From: Paraflavitalea devenefica
GTDB taxonomy: Bacteria; Bacteroidota; Bacteroidia; Chitinophagales; Chitinophagaceae
Direction: 5' to 3'
NCBI RefSeq assembly: GCF_011759375.1
Contig: NZ_JAARML010000002.1
Coordinates: 248,001 to 312,000 of the forward strand
Length of the DNA: 64,000 nt
Below, in pieces: positions 39,995 through 47,436 of the stretch; the stretch's first letter is position 1; the number at the start of each line of letters is the position of its first letter. The translations under genes were made by a program, and so were the position numbers. The notes under the pieces are model-generated. The model was not told the origin of the DNA and made no database searches. It saw only the letters and a program-made list of their open reading frames with translations.

Positions 39995-42541
39995 ATGGCC
40001 AATCGCTTAAAATCGGGCAAAAGCAAAACACCTGATAACGACAAACTGAAACCTGAGAAGGAAGAACAGGTGACCGTCAAACAATTGGTAAAAGATGAAC
40101 GTACCCATAAAATTGCCGGCACACTTTCGCTGCTGGCAAGTCTCTTCCTGTTTATCGCATTTACCTCTTACTTATTTACCTGGAGTGAAGACCAGGATAA
40201 AGTATTCCGGGGCGCTTCCATCTTGTGGCCCTCGGCGGGTGTGAAAACCACCAACCTGCTCGGCAACATCGGCGCTTACATCTCCCACCAGTTTTTTTAC
40301 AACGGGTTCGGGCTCGCTTCCTTTTTATTTTGTACGCTCTTCTTTGTAATGGGGGTCAATGCCCTCTTTGGCAAAAAGATCTTTTCCATAGGGCGCAACC
40401 TGCGCTACCTCATCGTGGGCATACTCTTCTTTAGTGTGGCCTGCGCTTTTGTAGCAGGCCGCAGCCAGTTTACCTGGGGTGGGGCTGTGGGCTCCATGAT
40501 CAGCGACTGGCTCGTGAGCCTTATCGGTAAAATAGGTACGGCCGCGTTATTGCTGGTGGGCGGATTGGCCTACATCATCTGGCGTTTCAATCCTGTCTTT
40601 AAAGTGCCTGCCTTACCGGCGAAAAAAGCGGGTGTGGAAGAAGCGGTATTGCCGGTCAATGAAGAAGAGCAGGAACCAGCGCCCAAACCCAAAAAGGCCA
40701 ATAAACTGAAGAAAGGCGAACAGGTAGCCCCCTTACTGGAGCCCAAACTGGAAATAGATGAAGCCTTGCTCGAAGACATGCAACTCGTGGAAAAGGCCAT
40801 GCCGGAACAAGAGGAACCTCCTTTCACCATAGACGAACCGGCGCCACCGGTACAAATACCACCGCCTGTAGCAACACCGCTACCGCCGGTCAACAAGAAG
40901 ATGGAGAAGGCCAAACAGGCGGCCGCTTCACTCGAACTGGAGATCAAATCCATGCCCGAAGAACCGGTAACAGAAGAGAACGCAGCAGAAGGGGAGAAGG
41001 AACCGGAAGAAGAAGTCAAAGCGCCGGTTATCACCACGCCCTACGAGCCTACGCTCGACCTGCGCGATTATCAGTACCCTTCACTCGACCTGCTGGAACA
41101 GCACGGCAGTGAAAAGATCGTGCAGGACGCGGCAGAACTGGAGACCAACAAAAACCAGATCATCACCACCCTCAAGAACTACGATATTGACATCCAGAAG
41201 ATCAGTGCCACAGTAGGGCCTACCGTAACCCTCTACGAGATCGTTCCGGCAGCCGGTGTCCGTATCTCCCGGATCAAGAACCTCGAAGACGATATCGCCC
41301 TCAGCCTCGCGGCCCTGGGTATCCGTATCATTGCGCCCATTCCCGGCAAGGGCACCATTGGTATTGAAGTGCCCAATGTGAAGAAGACAGTGGTGAGCAT
41401 GAAAACCCTGCTGGCTTCCGAAAAATTCCAGTCCAACAACTTCAGCCTGCCGGTGGCCATTGGTAAAAAGATCGACAACGAGAACTTCATTGTAGATCTT
41501 ACCACCATGCCCCACCTGCTTATGGCCGGTGCCACAGGACAGGGTAAATCCGTTGGCCTGAACGCCATCCTCGTTTCCCTGCTCTACAAAAAACATCCTT
41601 CCCAGCTTAAGCTGGTGCTCGTAGACCCGAAGAAAGTGGAGCTCACCCTCTACCGCACCATCGAGCACCATTTCCTGGCCAAGCTGCCGGGGGAGGAAGA
41701 AGCCATCATCACCGATACCAAAAAAGTAATTCATACCCTCAATGCACTCTGTATAGAAATGGACAACCGGTACGACCTTCTTAAAGAGGCCGGTACCCGT
41801 AACATCCGGGAGTACAATGAGAAATTTGTCAAGCGCCGGCTCAATCCCGAGAAAGGCCACCAGTTCCTGCCCTTCATTGTGCTGGTAGTGGATGAGTTTG
41901 CCGATCTCATCATGACGGCTGGTAAGGAAGTGGAAATGCCCATTGCGCGCCTCGCACAGTTGGCCCGGGCGGTAGGCATCCACCTCATCATTGCCACCCA
42001 GCGTCCTTCTGTCAACATCATTACCGGTACCATCAAGGCCAACTTCCCGGCCCGTATTGCCTTTAAAGTATCTTCCAAAATTGACTCCCGCACCATCCTC
42101 GACACCGGCGGTGCCGAGCAGCTCATTGGTAAGGGCGACATGCTCATTTCCTACAATGGCGAGCTCACCCGCCTCCAGTGTGCTTTCGTGGATACGCCCG
42201 AAGTGGAAAGCATCTGCGACAACATCGGCGCCCAGAACGGCTATCCCCAGGCCTTCCTGTTGCCGGAATACGTGGATGAAAAAGAACTGGAAGGCAAGGA
42301 TTTTGACATGGGCGACCGCGATTCCCTCTTTGAAGATGCAGCCCGGATGATCGTTTCCAGCCAGATAGGCTCCACCTCCCTGCTCCAGCGGCGCATGAAA
42401 CTGGGGTACAACCGGGCGGGTCGCCTCATGGACCAACTGGAAGCCGCCGGCATCGTAGGCCCCAGCCAGGGCAGCAAGGCCCGCGATGTCCTCATCAAAA
42501 CCGAAATGGACCTCGAACAGCACCTGGCCAACTTTGGGTAG
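39995..42541 (+). CDS. ftsK: DNA translocase FtsK
   Basis: 848 residues. The N-terminal membrane domain has four segments (about 40-200). A linker rich in Pro, Glu and Lys (about 210-350) is followed by the alpha/beta motor with Walker A LLMAGATGQGKSVGLNAILV, Walker B VLVVDEFADLIM, and LAQLARAVGIHLIIATQRPS. The C-terminal gamma domain (RRMKLGYNRAGRLMDQLEAA) reads DNA polarity sequences. It moves chromosome dimers to dif at the septum. The neighbouring downstream lolA-like gene is a common partner in Bacteroidota. Confidence 0.97.
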   Translation: MANRLKSGKSKTPDNDKLKPEKEEQVTVKQLVKDERTHKIAGTLSLLASLFLFIAFTSYLFTWSEDQDKVFRGASILWPSAGVKTTNLLGNIGAYISHQFFYNGFGLASFLFCTLFFVMGVNALFGKKIFSIGRNLRYLIVGILFFSVACAFVAGRSQFTWGGAVGSMISDWLVSLIGKIGTAALLLVGGLAYIIWRFNPVFKVPALPAKKAGVEEAVLPVNEEEQEPAPKPKKANKLKKGEQVAPLLEPKLEIDEALLEDMQLVEKAMPEQEEPPFTIDEPAPPVQIPPPVATPLPPVNKKMEKAKQAAASLELEIKSMPEEPVTEENAAEGEKEPEEEVKAPVITTPYEPTLDLRDYQYPSLDLLEQHGSEKIVQDAAELETNKNQIITTLKNYDIDIQKISATVGPTVTLYEIVPAAGVRISRIKNLEDDIALSLAALGIRIIAPIPGKGTIGIEVPNVKKTVVSMKTLLASEKFQSNNFSLPVAIGKKIDNENFIVDLTTMPHLLMAGATGQGKSVGLNAILVSLLYKKHPSQLKLVLVDPKKVELTLYRTIEHHFLAKLPGEEEAIITDTKKVIHTLNALCIEMDNRYDLLKEAGTRNIREYNEKFVKRRLNPEKGHQFLPFIVLVVDEFADLIMTAGKEVEMPIARLAQLARAVGIHLIIATQRPSVNIITGTIKANFPARIAFKVSSKIDSRTILDTGGAEQLIGKGDMLISYNGELTRLQCAFVDTPEVESICDNIGAQNGYPQAFLLPEYVDEKELEGKDFDMGDRDSLFEDAARMIVSSQIGSTSLLQRRMKLGYNRAGRLMDQLEAAGIVGPSQGSKARDVLIKTEMDLEQHLANFG

Positions 42542-42565
42542 TCTGAACCTGGATTTAACTTTCCT

Positions 42566-42617
42566 CAGTCGCCAGCCTCTGGCTGGTGACGGGTATTTCA
42601 AAGCCTCTGGCTTTGAG
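42566..42617. repeat. Family B double-hairpin repeat, copy 4
   Basis: Identical over about 50 bp to the copy at 33143; begins 25 bases after the ftsK stop and abuts a family A copy. Confidence 0.85.
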
Positions 42618-42622
42618 CTTCC

Positions 42623-42652
42623 CCGCAGTGTCTCCCGAAGGGGACGCTGCGG
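42623..42652. repeat. Family A palindromic repeat, copy 5
   Basis: CCGCAGTGTCTCCC-GAAG-GGGACGCTGCGG, identical to copy 1 at 3472. Follows family B copy 4 after a few bases. Confidence 0.85.
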
Positions 42653-42660
42653 AATTGGCT

Positions 42661-42717
42661 TTCAGAATCTTGGATTCTGGATTCTGAATTCTGGATGCTG
42701 AATTCTCTCCAATTCTG
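42661..42717. repeat. Family G (GGATTCTGAATTCTGG) repeat, copy 1
   Basis: Units GGATTCTGGATTCTGAATTC and TGGATGCTGAATTCT. Related inverted arms lie at 54877-54961. The 353-bp gap between ftsK and lolA consists mostly of families B, A and G plus a promoter; no gene seen. Confidence 0.7.
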
Positions 42718-42784
42718 TTAATTATTTCCTAACGACTAAACGGTATGGGGAAAATCGTCGTCTAAGTTTTTGCCGCACAACCAA

Positions 42785-42792
42785 TATCTTTG
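42785..42792 (+). promoter_or_regulatory. -7 element (TATCTTTG) for lolA
   Basis: Perfect TAnnTTTG, 102 bases before ATG 42895, leaving a long leader. Confidence 0.55.
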
Positions 42793-42894
42793 CGGCGCAT
42801 TTATTTATTATAGCAATTATCACCAACTTCTCTCCGGGCCTTGGTTTGTGGGAACACGAACCAGGAAAGGAAAGGGAATTCATAAACACCCATA

Positions 42895-43569
42895 ATGAAA
42901 TCGATACTTTTATTCTTTAGCGCTTTAGTGGTAGGTTTTACAGGTATTTCCCAGACTAAAATAGGCGAGAACCCCGCTACCAGCGATCCTGCCGCCAAGA
43001 AAATACTCGATGAGGTCAGCGCTAAGTTTAAAACGTATAAGGCTGTACAGGCCGCTTTCGTACTGAAGAACGAAGATGCCCGGGGCAAAGTGCTCGACAC
43101 CAAAAAAGGCACAGTGTCTATGAAAGGTTCCAAATACCGCGTGAGCCTGGCCGGCGGCACAGAGATCTTCTGCGATGGTTCCAACATCTGGACTTACGAC
43201 AAAGCAGCCAATGAGGTGACCATTACCAAACTGGATGGTTCCTCCAGCATGATCACGCCCCAGAAATTATTTACCAACTTTTACGATAAAGACTTCCTGT
43301 ACAAGCTCAATGGAGAAAAGAAAGAAGGCGCCAGGACCCTCGTAGAAATTGAAATGACCCCGGTCGACAAAACCAAGGCCTTCCATAAAGTATTGCTCCT
43401 GGTTGACAAGACCAGCAAAGCCATCTACAGCACCCGCATCCTCGACAAGAGTGGCACCCGCATCACCTACACCGTCAATACCCTCAACGGTAAGGCCGCG
43501 CTCACCGATGCCATGTTCACCTTCGACAAAAGCAAATACCCCGGCGTAGAAGAAGTGGATTTGAGGTAA
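42895..43569 (+). CDS. lolA: LolA-like outer-membrane lipoprotein carrier protein
   Basis: 224 residues with a signal peptide (MKSILLFFSALVVGFTGISQ). LolA fold signatures are AKKILDEVSAKFKTYKAVQA, KGSKYRVSLAGGTEIFCDGS, NIWTYDKAANEVTI, KLFTNFYDKDFLYKLNGEKK and FTFDKSKYPGVEEVDLR. It carries lipoproteins or other lipids through the periplasm. It lies downstream of ftsK, as often in Bacteroidota, and is directly convergent with ubiX with no base between stop codons. Confidence 0.9.
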   Translation: MKSILLFFSALVVGFTGISQTKIGENPATSDPAAKKILDEVSAKFKTYKAVQAAFVLKNEDARGKVLDTKKGTVSMKGSKYRVSLAGGTEIFCDGSNIWTYDKAANEVTITKLDGSSSMITPQKLFTNFYDKDFLYKLNGEKKEGARTLVEIEMTPVDKTKAFHKVLLLVDKTSKAIYSTRILDKSGTRITYTVNTLNGKAALTDAMFTFDKSKYPGVEEVDLR

Positions 43570-44145
43570 CTATTCCTCCCCCCACCGGAACGTACTGATA
43601 TCCAGTCCCGCCAGGTCAAGCACCCGGTCGGCAACCGTAGCGGCTACGGCCTCTATAGTAGTGGGCTTACTGTAAAAAGAAGGGGAGGCAGGGCAGATAA
43701 TACCGCCGGCCAGGGTTACCGTTTCCATATTGCGGATATGTACCAGGTTATAAGGCGTATCCCGGATCATGCAGATCAGCCGGCGCCGCTCTTTCAGTAC
43801 TACATCTGCTGCACGGGTGATCAGGTCGGTAGATACCCCGGTGGCGATCCGGCCCAGTGTTCCCATCGAGCAGGGAGCTATGATCATGGTAGTAAACCGC
43901 CCCGAGCCCGACGCAAACGGGGCATTAAAATCCATCGTCGAATAAAACTTTACCCGCCCGGCGGCGTTCATATAATCCTTGTAATCGGTGTTGCCGAGCT
44001 CCGTTTCCCATACCTGCTTGGCGTTTTCCGTCATCACAATGGCCAGTTCCTGCCATTGGGCAGGAATCGTCAGCAGCTTTTGGATCAGCAGTTTGGGGTA
44101 AATCGAGCCGCTTGCACCTGTGATGGCCAGCACTATCTTATGCAT
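43570..44145 (-). CDS. ubiX: UbiX-type flavin prenyltransferase
   Basis: 191 residues. It makes prenylated FMN, the cofactor of UbiD-type decarboxylases. Seen: IVLAITGASGSIYPKLLIQK, IIAPCSMGTLGRIATGVSTD, DLITRAADVVLKERRRLICM and IRDTPYNLVHIRNMETVTLA. The phosphate-binding Ser and Arg residues of the family are present. No ubiD is in the window. Confidence 0.95.
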   Translation of the reverse strand: MHKIVLAITGASGSIYPKLLIQKLLTIPAQWQELAIVMTENAKQVWETELGNTDYKDYMNAAGRVKFYSTMDFNAPFASGSGRFTTMIIAPCSMGTLGRIATGVSTDLITRAADVVLKERRRLICMIRDTPYNLVHIRNMETVTLAGGIICPASPSFYSKPTTIEAVAATVADRVLDLAGLDISTFRWGEE

Positions 44146-44178
44146 GGGAATTGAATTAACTTTAAAATGTCAGAGCCT

Positions 44179-44200
44179 TGTCACCCTGAGCTTGTCGAAG
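44179..44200. repeat. Dispersed word GTCACCCTGAGCTTGTCGAAG
   Basis: A 21-base word between ubiX and the thioredoxin gene, of the kind scattered widely in Bacteroidota intergenic DNA. A degenerate version (AGAGCTTGTCAAAGG) occurs near 58865. Confidence 0.5.
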
Positions 44201-44240
44201 CCTCAAAGACATAGGTAACTTTAAAAAAACAAAAGTAAGT

Positions 44241-44768
44241 ATGCAAACCCTGAAACTACTTGTTTTCTTTACCTGGATCACTGTTTTTTCCTGCGGCCAG
44301 CGACCGGTGGAAGCCCAATCAAAAACAAAATGGCTCACCCTGCAGCAGGTGACCGACAGCCTGCAAAAGCAGAAAAGGCCGGTGCTCATAGACCTGTATA
44401 CCGACTGGTGCGGCTGGTGCAAGGTCATGGATAAGAAAACCTATGCCAATAAACAGGTGGGCGCCTACCTGCAGGACAAATTCTATGCAGCCAAAGTAGA
44501 CGCCGAGTCAAAAGAAAAAATTACCTGGAATGGTAAGGCCTATACATTCAACCAGAACTACCGCACCAATGACTTTGCCGTTTACCTTACCCGCGGTCAG
44601 TTGTCCTATCCCACCACGGTCATCATTCCGGTCGACGGAGAACCCCAGGCCGTGCCCGGCTACCTGACCCCTGCCGAGCTGGAATTGTTGGTGAAATATT
44701 TTGGGGAAGGCCACTATGGCAAGAAAGGATTTGATGAGTTCCAAAAAAGCTTTAAAGCCACCTGGTAG
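44241..44768 (+). CDS. Thioredoxin-fold lipoprotein
   Basis: 175 residues. A lipoprotein signal (FTWITVFSCG) is followed by a thioredoxin-like domain with the redox motif in LIDLYTDWCGWCKVMDKKTY (WCGWC). Pro-cis region: LSYPTTVIIPVDGEPQAVPG. An insert between the two (ESKEKITWNGKAYTFNQNYR) is typical of the periplasmic thioredoxin_7/DUF255-like group. Probably reduces or protects periplasmic thiols. Followed by 485 bp without a protein gene. Confidence 0.88.
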   Translation: MQTLKLLVFFTWITVFSCGQRPVEAQSKTKWLTLQQVTDSLQKQKRPVLIDLYTDWCGWCKVMDKKTYANKQVGAYLQDKFYAAKVDAESKEKITWNGKAYTFNQNYRTNDFAVYLTRGQLSYPTTVIIPVDGEPQAVPGYLTPAELELLVKYFGEGHYGKKGFDEFQKSFKATW

Positions 44769-44898
44769 TGCATTGAATCCGGGAGGTAGCCCTAAAAGTA
44801 AAATGTTAAAATCGGTTAAGACAGGGTGAAAATCCGTCACGTGTAAACACGATAAGAATAACGGTTTAGCAAGGAATTATATACAAATAATCCAACAC

Positions 44899-44910
44899 GC
44901 AAACGTTTGC
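44899..44910. promoter_or_regulatory. Perfect 12-bp palindrome GCAAACGTTTGC
   Basis: LacI-family-operator-like palindrome in the 485-bp gap. A second symmetric word (GTTGACTTAAATCAAC) lies at 44947. No regulator gene is near; the role is a guess. Confidence 0.35.
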
Positions 44911-45001
44911 ATTAACAAGGCTGTTAACGATTCCCCTATACGTGGGTTGACTTAAATCAACTTAATCAAATACGCGCAAAAAAAAGCGTGGAATGCAACT
45001 A

Positions 45002-45029
45002 TTGTTTCAACACTATCATCTTATATTTG
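45002..45029 (+). promoter_or_regulatory. Promoter: TTG, 17 bp, TATATTTG
   Basis: TTG 45002-45004 and TATATTTG 45022-45029, with no protein gene following on this strand before a terminator at 45077. Confidence 0.6.
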
Positions 45030-45035
45030 AATTTT

Positions 45036-45106
45036 CATAGGATAAGGTTTAATGGTTAATGGTATTTGATTAGTGCAGTCCCGCCGCAAGGCGGGACTCT
45101 TTTTTT
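45036..45106 (+). ncRNA. Candidate small RNA, about 70 nt
   Basis: A Bacteroidota-type promoter at 45002-45029 and a strong rho-independent terminator at 45077-45106 frame a stretch of about 70 nt with no start-stop frame worth calling. The predicted transcript would be about 40 nt of AT-rich sequence (ATAAGGTTTAATGGTTAATG) followed by the terminator hairpin. Homology is unknown; not a class I recognise (not tmRNA, 6S or RNase P). Confidence 0.4.
45077..45106 (+). terminator. Strong rho-independent terminator
   Basis: AGTCCCGCC-GCAA-GGCGGGACT, nine perfect base pairs with a GNRA-type loop and a seven-T run. Confidence 0.85.
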
Positions 45107-45117
45107 GCCCCTACGCG

Positions 45118-45203
45118 AAGACGCTATGCGAGGGCTTGTAGTCTCGAAGTTTTATTTTGTTGCCTTTGACAACACTACTTAATGCCCCTTTAGGGGCTAT
45201 CGC
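45118..45203. repeat. Degenerate family I two-hairpin repeat, copy 3
   Basis: TATGCGAGGGCTTGTAGTCT resembles the first stem of the copies at 14074 and 27727; GCCCCTTTAGGGGC follows at 45183 as the second stem. Confidence 0.55.
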
Positions 45204-45253
45204 TTTGTAGAAAAAAACACCACACAAATGTATTTTGCCCCGTAGGGGCTACC

Positions 45254-45688
45254 CTATTTCCCTTTAAGGATCCTCAACTTACTAAAATCAACAGGCTCCA
45301 CCGGGATCGTAGCCAGGCCCGGGGTAAATGTGCCGGGCCTTTTCACCCGGTAAGTAAACACATTGCTGCGCCGGTTATTGACAAAAGTCAGTTCATTAAA
45401 TTGCTCCCGTTGAGTGCCCAGGCAGGAAACTTCAATATAATAGCGGGCAGGAGGTACTTTCGGAATAACGATCTCATTGTTCACCGGGTGATACACCTTC
45501 TTAATAATCCCGGCGCCGGAATGATCGTACCGGTCAAAAATCACAAGTACTGAATCGGTATAAGGGGCGCTGGCGGTATGGGTAAGACGAATAGTTACGT
45601 CTACGCTGTCGGTGGGTAATTTACGCTGGGCATGCAGACTAACACTGCTCAAAAGCCAACCTGTCAGTAAGACAAGTACTGGGCGCAT
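45254..45688 (-). CDS. Secreted protein of unknown function
   Basis: 144 residues with a signal peptide (MRPVLVLLTGWLLSSVSLHA). The rest looks like one beta-sandwich (DVTIRLTHTASAPYTDSVLV, PPARYYIEVSCLGTQREQFN), possibly an Ig-like or carboxypeptidase-regulatory-type fold. No family recognised. Preceded by the kbl-family gene on the same strand, but a terminator lies between them. Confidence 0.7.
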   Translation of the reverse strand: MRPVLVLLTGWLLSSVSLHAQRKLPTDSVDVTIRLTHTASAPYTDSVLVIFDRYDHSGAGIIKKVYHPVNNEIVIPKVPPARYYIEVSCLGTQREQFNELTFVNNRRSNVFTYRVKRPGTFTPGLATIPVEPVDFSKLRILKGK

Positions 45689-45823
45689 AGGAATTGGGTT
45701 TAAGGAAGTGGTGGATCATGGATCACTGGCTATCGTGGTAACAAAATACGCATTAGGCGAGGGATATGCCAGTAAACAGCCCGAAAAACGATGAACAGCC
45801 CCTTTATACAGATGGACAGGCGC

Positions 45824-45866
45824 AAAAAAAGGGTGAATTGGTTTGCTATAAATCAATTCACCCTTT
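45824..45866 (-). terminator. Terminator of the alpha-oxoamine synthase gene
   Basis: AAGGGTGAATTG / CAATTCACCCTT twelve-base-pair stem; T run on the minus strand at 45830-45824. Confidence 0.88.
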
Positions 45867-45886
45867 TATTATTGACATTCAATATA

Positions 45887-47143
45887 TTAAGCTTCTGCCA
45901 TATCGGGAATCGCTTCTACCTTATAGTCGCCGGCATCCAGCTTCTTCTTCGTCTCCTCAAAGGCCTTCAGCGTGAGGCGGATATCCTCATCATTGTGGGC
46001 CGCTGTCGGGATCAGCCGGTAAATAATATGCCCCTTGGGAATAACAGGGTATACCACGATCGAACAGAAAATACCATAATTCTCCCGCAGGTCCATCACC
46101 ATCGCAGTGGCTTCTTCCACGCCGCCCTTCATATACACAGGCGTTACCACAGAATCTGTTTTACCAATATCAAAACCTTTTTCCTTCAACCCCTTTTGCA
46201 GTTTCAGGGCATTTTCCCACAGCTTATTCTTCAGCTCAGGACGGGTGCGCAGCAATTCCAGGCGCTTCAGGTTACCCAGTACCAGTGGCATGGGCAGGCT
46301 CTTGGCAAAGATCTGGCTGCGGATATTATAACGGATATAATCAATAATCGATTTGGGACCGGCTACAAAAGCGCCGATAGAGGCCATCGACTTGGCAAAC
46401 GTGGAGAAATACAGGTCTATCTGGTCCTGTACGCCCTGTGCTTCACCGGCGCCGGCGCCTGTTTCACCCAGGGTGCCGAAGCCATGGGCATCGTCCACCA
46501 GCAGGCGGAAGTCATACTTACTCTTCAGGTCAACGATCTCTTTGATCTTACCCTGGTCACCAGCCATACCAAACACACCTTCTGTGATCACCAGGATGCC
46601 ACCGGCTTTTTGCTTCTCTACAAGAGCGCTGGCACGTTGCAATTGCTTTTCAAAATCCTCCAGGTCGTTGTGCTTAAACACATAACGGTGGCCGGGGTGA
46701 AGGCGCAAACCATCTATAATACAGGCATGGCTTTCCGCATCATATACGATCACATCATGGCGACCACACAGTACATCAATAATGCTCACCATACCCTGGT
46801 AACCAAAATTCAGCAGGATGGCGTCTTCCTTGCTTTCAAATTCGGCCAATTGTTGTTCAAGGAGTTCATGGTAATTCGTATTGCCGCTCATCATCCGTGC
46901 ACCCATCGGGGTAGCCAGGCCAAACTGGGCGGCTCCCTCTGCATCGGCTTTGCGCACTTCAGGGTGATTGGCCAGTCCCAGGTAATTATTCAAACTCCAT
47001 ACTATCATATCCTTACCCCGGAACTTCATACGGCTGCCGATCTCTCCTTCCAGCTTGGGGAAGGCGAAATATCCATGCGCACGTTCACGGTGTTGGCCGA
47101 TAGGCCCATAGTTTTTCAACAATCTTTCGAAAATGTCTGCCAT
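45887..47143 (-). CDS. Alpha-oxoamine synthase family PLP enzyme (serine palmitoyltransferase / KBL / BioF-like)
   Basis: 418 residues. PLP-dependent condensation of an amino acid with an acyl-CoA. Signatures: WSLNNYLGLANHPEVRKADA, YDAESHACIIDGLRLHPGHR, VDDAHGFGTLGETGAGAGEA, and the Schiff-base Lys in FSTFAKSMASIGAFVAG. The group includes serine palmitoyltransferase (sphingolipids, common in Bacteroidota), 2-amino-3-ketobutyrate CoA ligase and BioF. No bio or threonine dehydrogenase genes are nearby, so a lipid role is plausible but unproven. It has its own terminator. Confidence 0.88.
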   Translation of the reverse strand: MADIFERLLKNYGPIGQHRERAHGYFAFPKLEGEIGSRMKFRGKDMIVWSLNNYLGLANHPEVRKADAEGAAQFGLATPMGARMMSGNTNYHELLEQQLAEFESKEDAILLNFGYQGMVSIIDVLCGRHDVIVYDAESHACIIDGLRLHPGHRYVFKHNDLEDFEKQLQRASALVEKQKAGGILVITEGVFGMAGDQGKIKEIVDLKSKYDFRLLVDDAHGFGTLGETGAGAGEAQGVQDQIDLYFSTFAKSMASIGAFVAGPKSIIDYIRYNIRSQIFAKSLPMPLVLGNLKRLELLRTRPELKNKLWENALKLQKGLKEKGFDIGKTDSVVTPVYMKGGVEEATAMVMDLRENYGIFCSIVVYPVIPKGHIIYRLIPTAAHNDEDIRLTLKAFEETKKKLDAGDYKVEAIPDMAEA

Positions 47144-47294
47144 ATTATGGATTTATGTTAAAGGTTTGATTATGATCATCCAAGGGGCAAAAATAACGTT
47201 TTTGGTGCAATGGCTGGTATACGAAATGCTCACATTAATGTCAATAAATACAGTACGGGACTGATTTTGAACCCATAAGTTGAAAGAATGTTAA

Positions 47295-47359
47295 AATCTG
47301 AAGTCTGAGGTCTGAGCGTTTGATTCGTTTATCCTACTTCAGACCTCAGACTTCAGATT
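47295..47359. repeat. Family E inverted repeat with perfect 21-bp arms
   Basis: Arms 47295-47315 and 47339-47359 are exact reverse complements (built from CTGAAGTCTGAGGTCTGA); the loop is 23 nt. It lies between the divergent PLP-enzyme and pafA genes, 50 bp upstream of the pafA -7 element. Confidence 0.9.
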
Positions 47360-47411
47360 CCACGCAACGGTTTGTTGATCAAATTTTAATATGCCAATTG
47401 GCACCTGCCTA

Positions 47412-47419
47412 TATCTTTG
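47412..47419 (+). promoter_or_regulatory. -7 element (TATCTTTG) for pafA
   Basis: Perfect TAnnTTTG 17 bases before ATG 47437; this sets the start codon choice. Confidence 0.65.
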
Positions 47420-47436
47420 CCGGAAAATATGCCGGC

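Noticed and set aside
41081..42601. 506-codon open frame on the minus strand opposite ftsK
   Set aside because: Antisense shadow of a strongly conserved coding region; composition and residues are not protein-like.
44817..44845. Cobalamin-riboswitch-like words (GACAGGGTGAAAATCCGTCAC)
   Set aside because: The rest of the B12 box and stem architecture is missing, and no cobalamin or transport gene follows.
45791..47161. 456-codon open frame on the plus strand across the PLP enzyme
   Set aside because: Complement of a clear alpha-oxoamine synthase gene; His/Ile/Gln-rich translation without domains.
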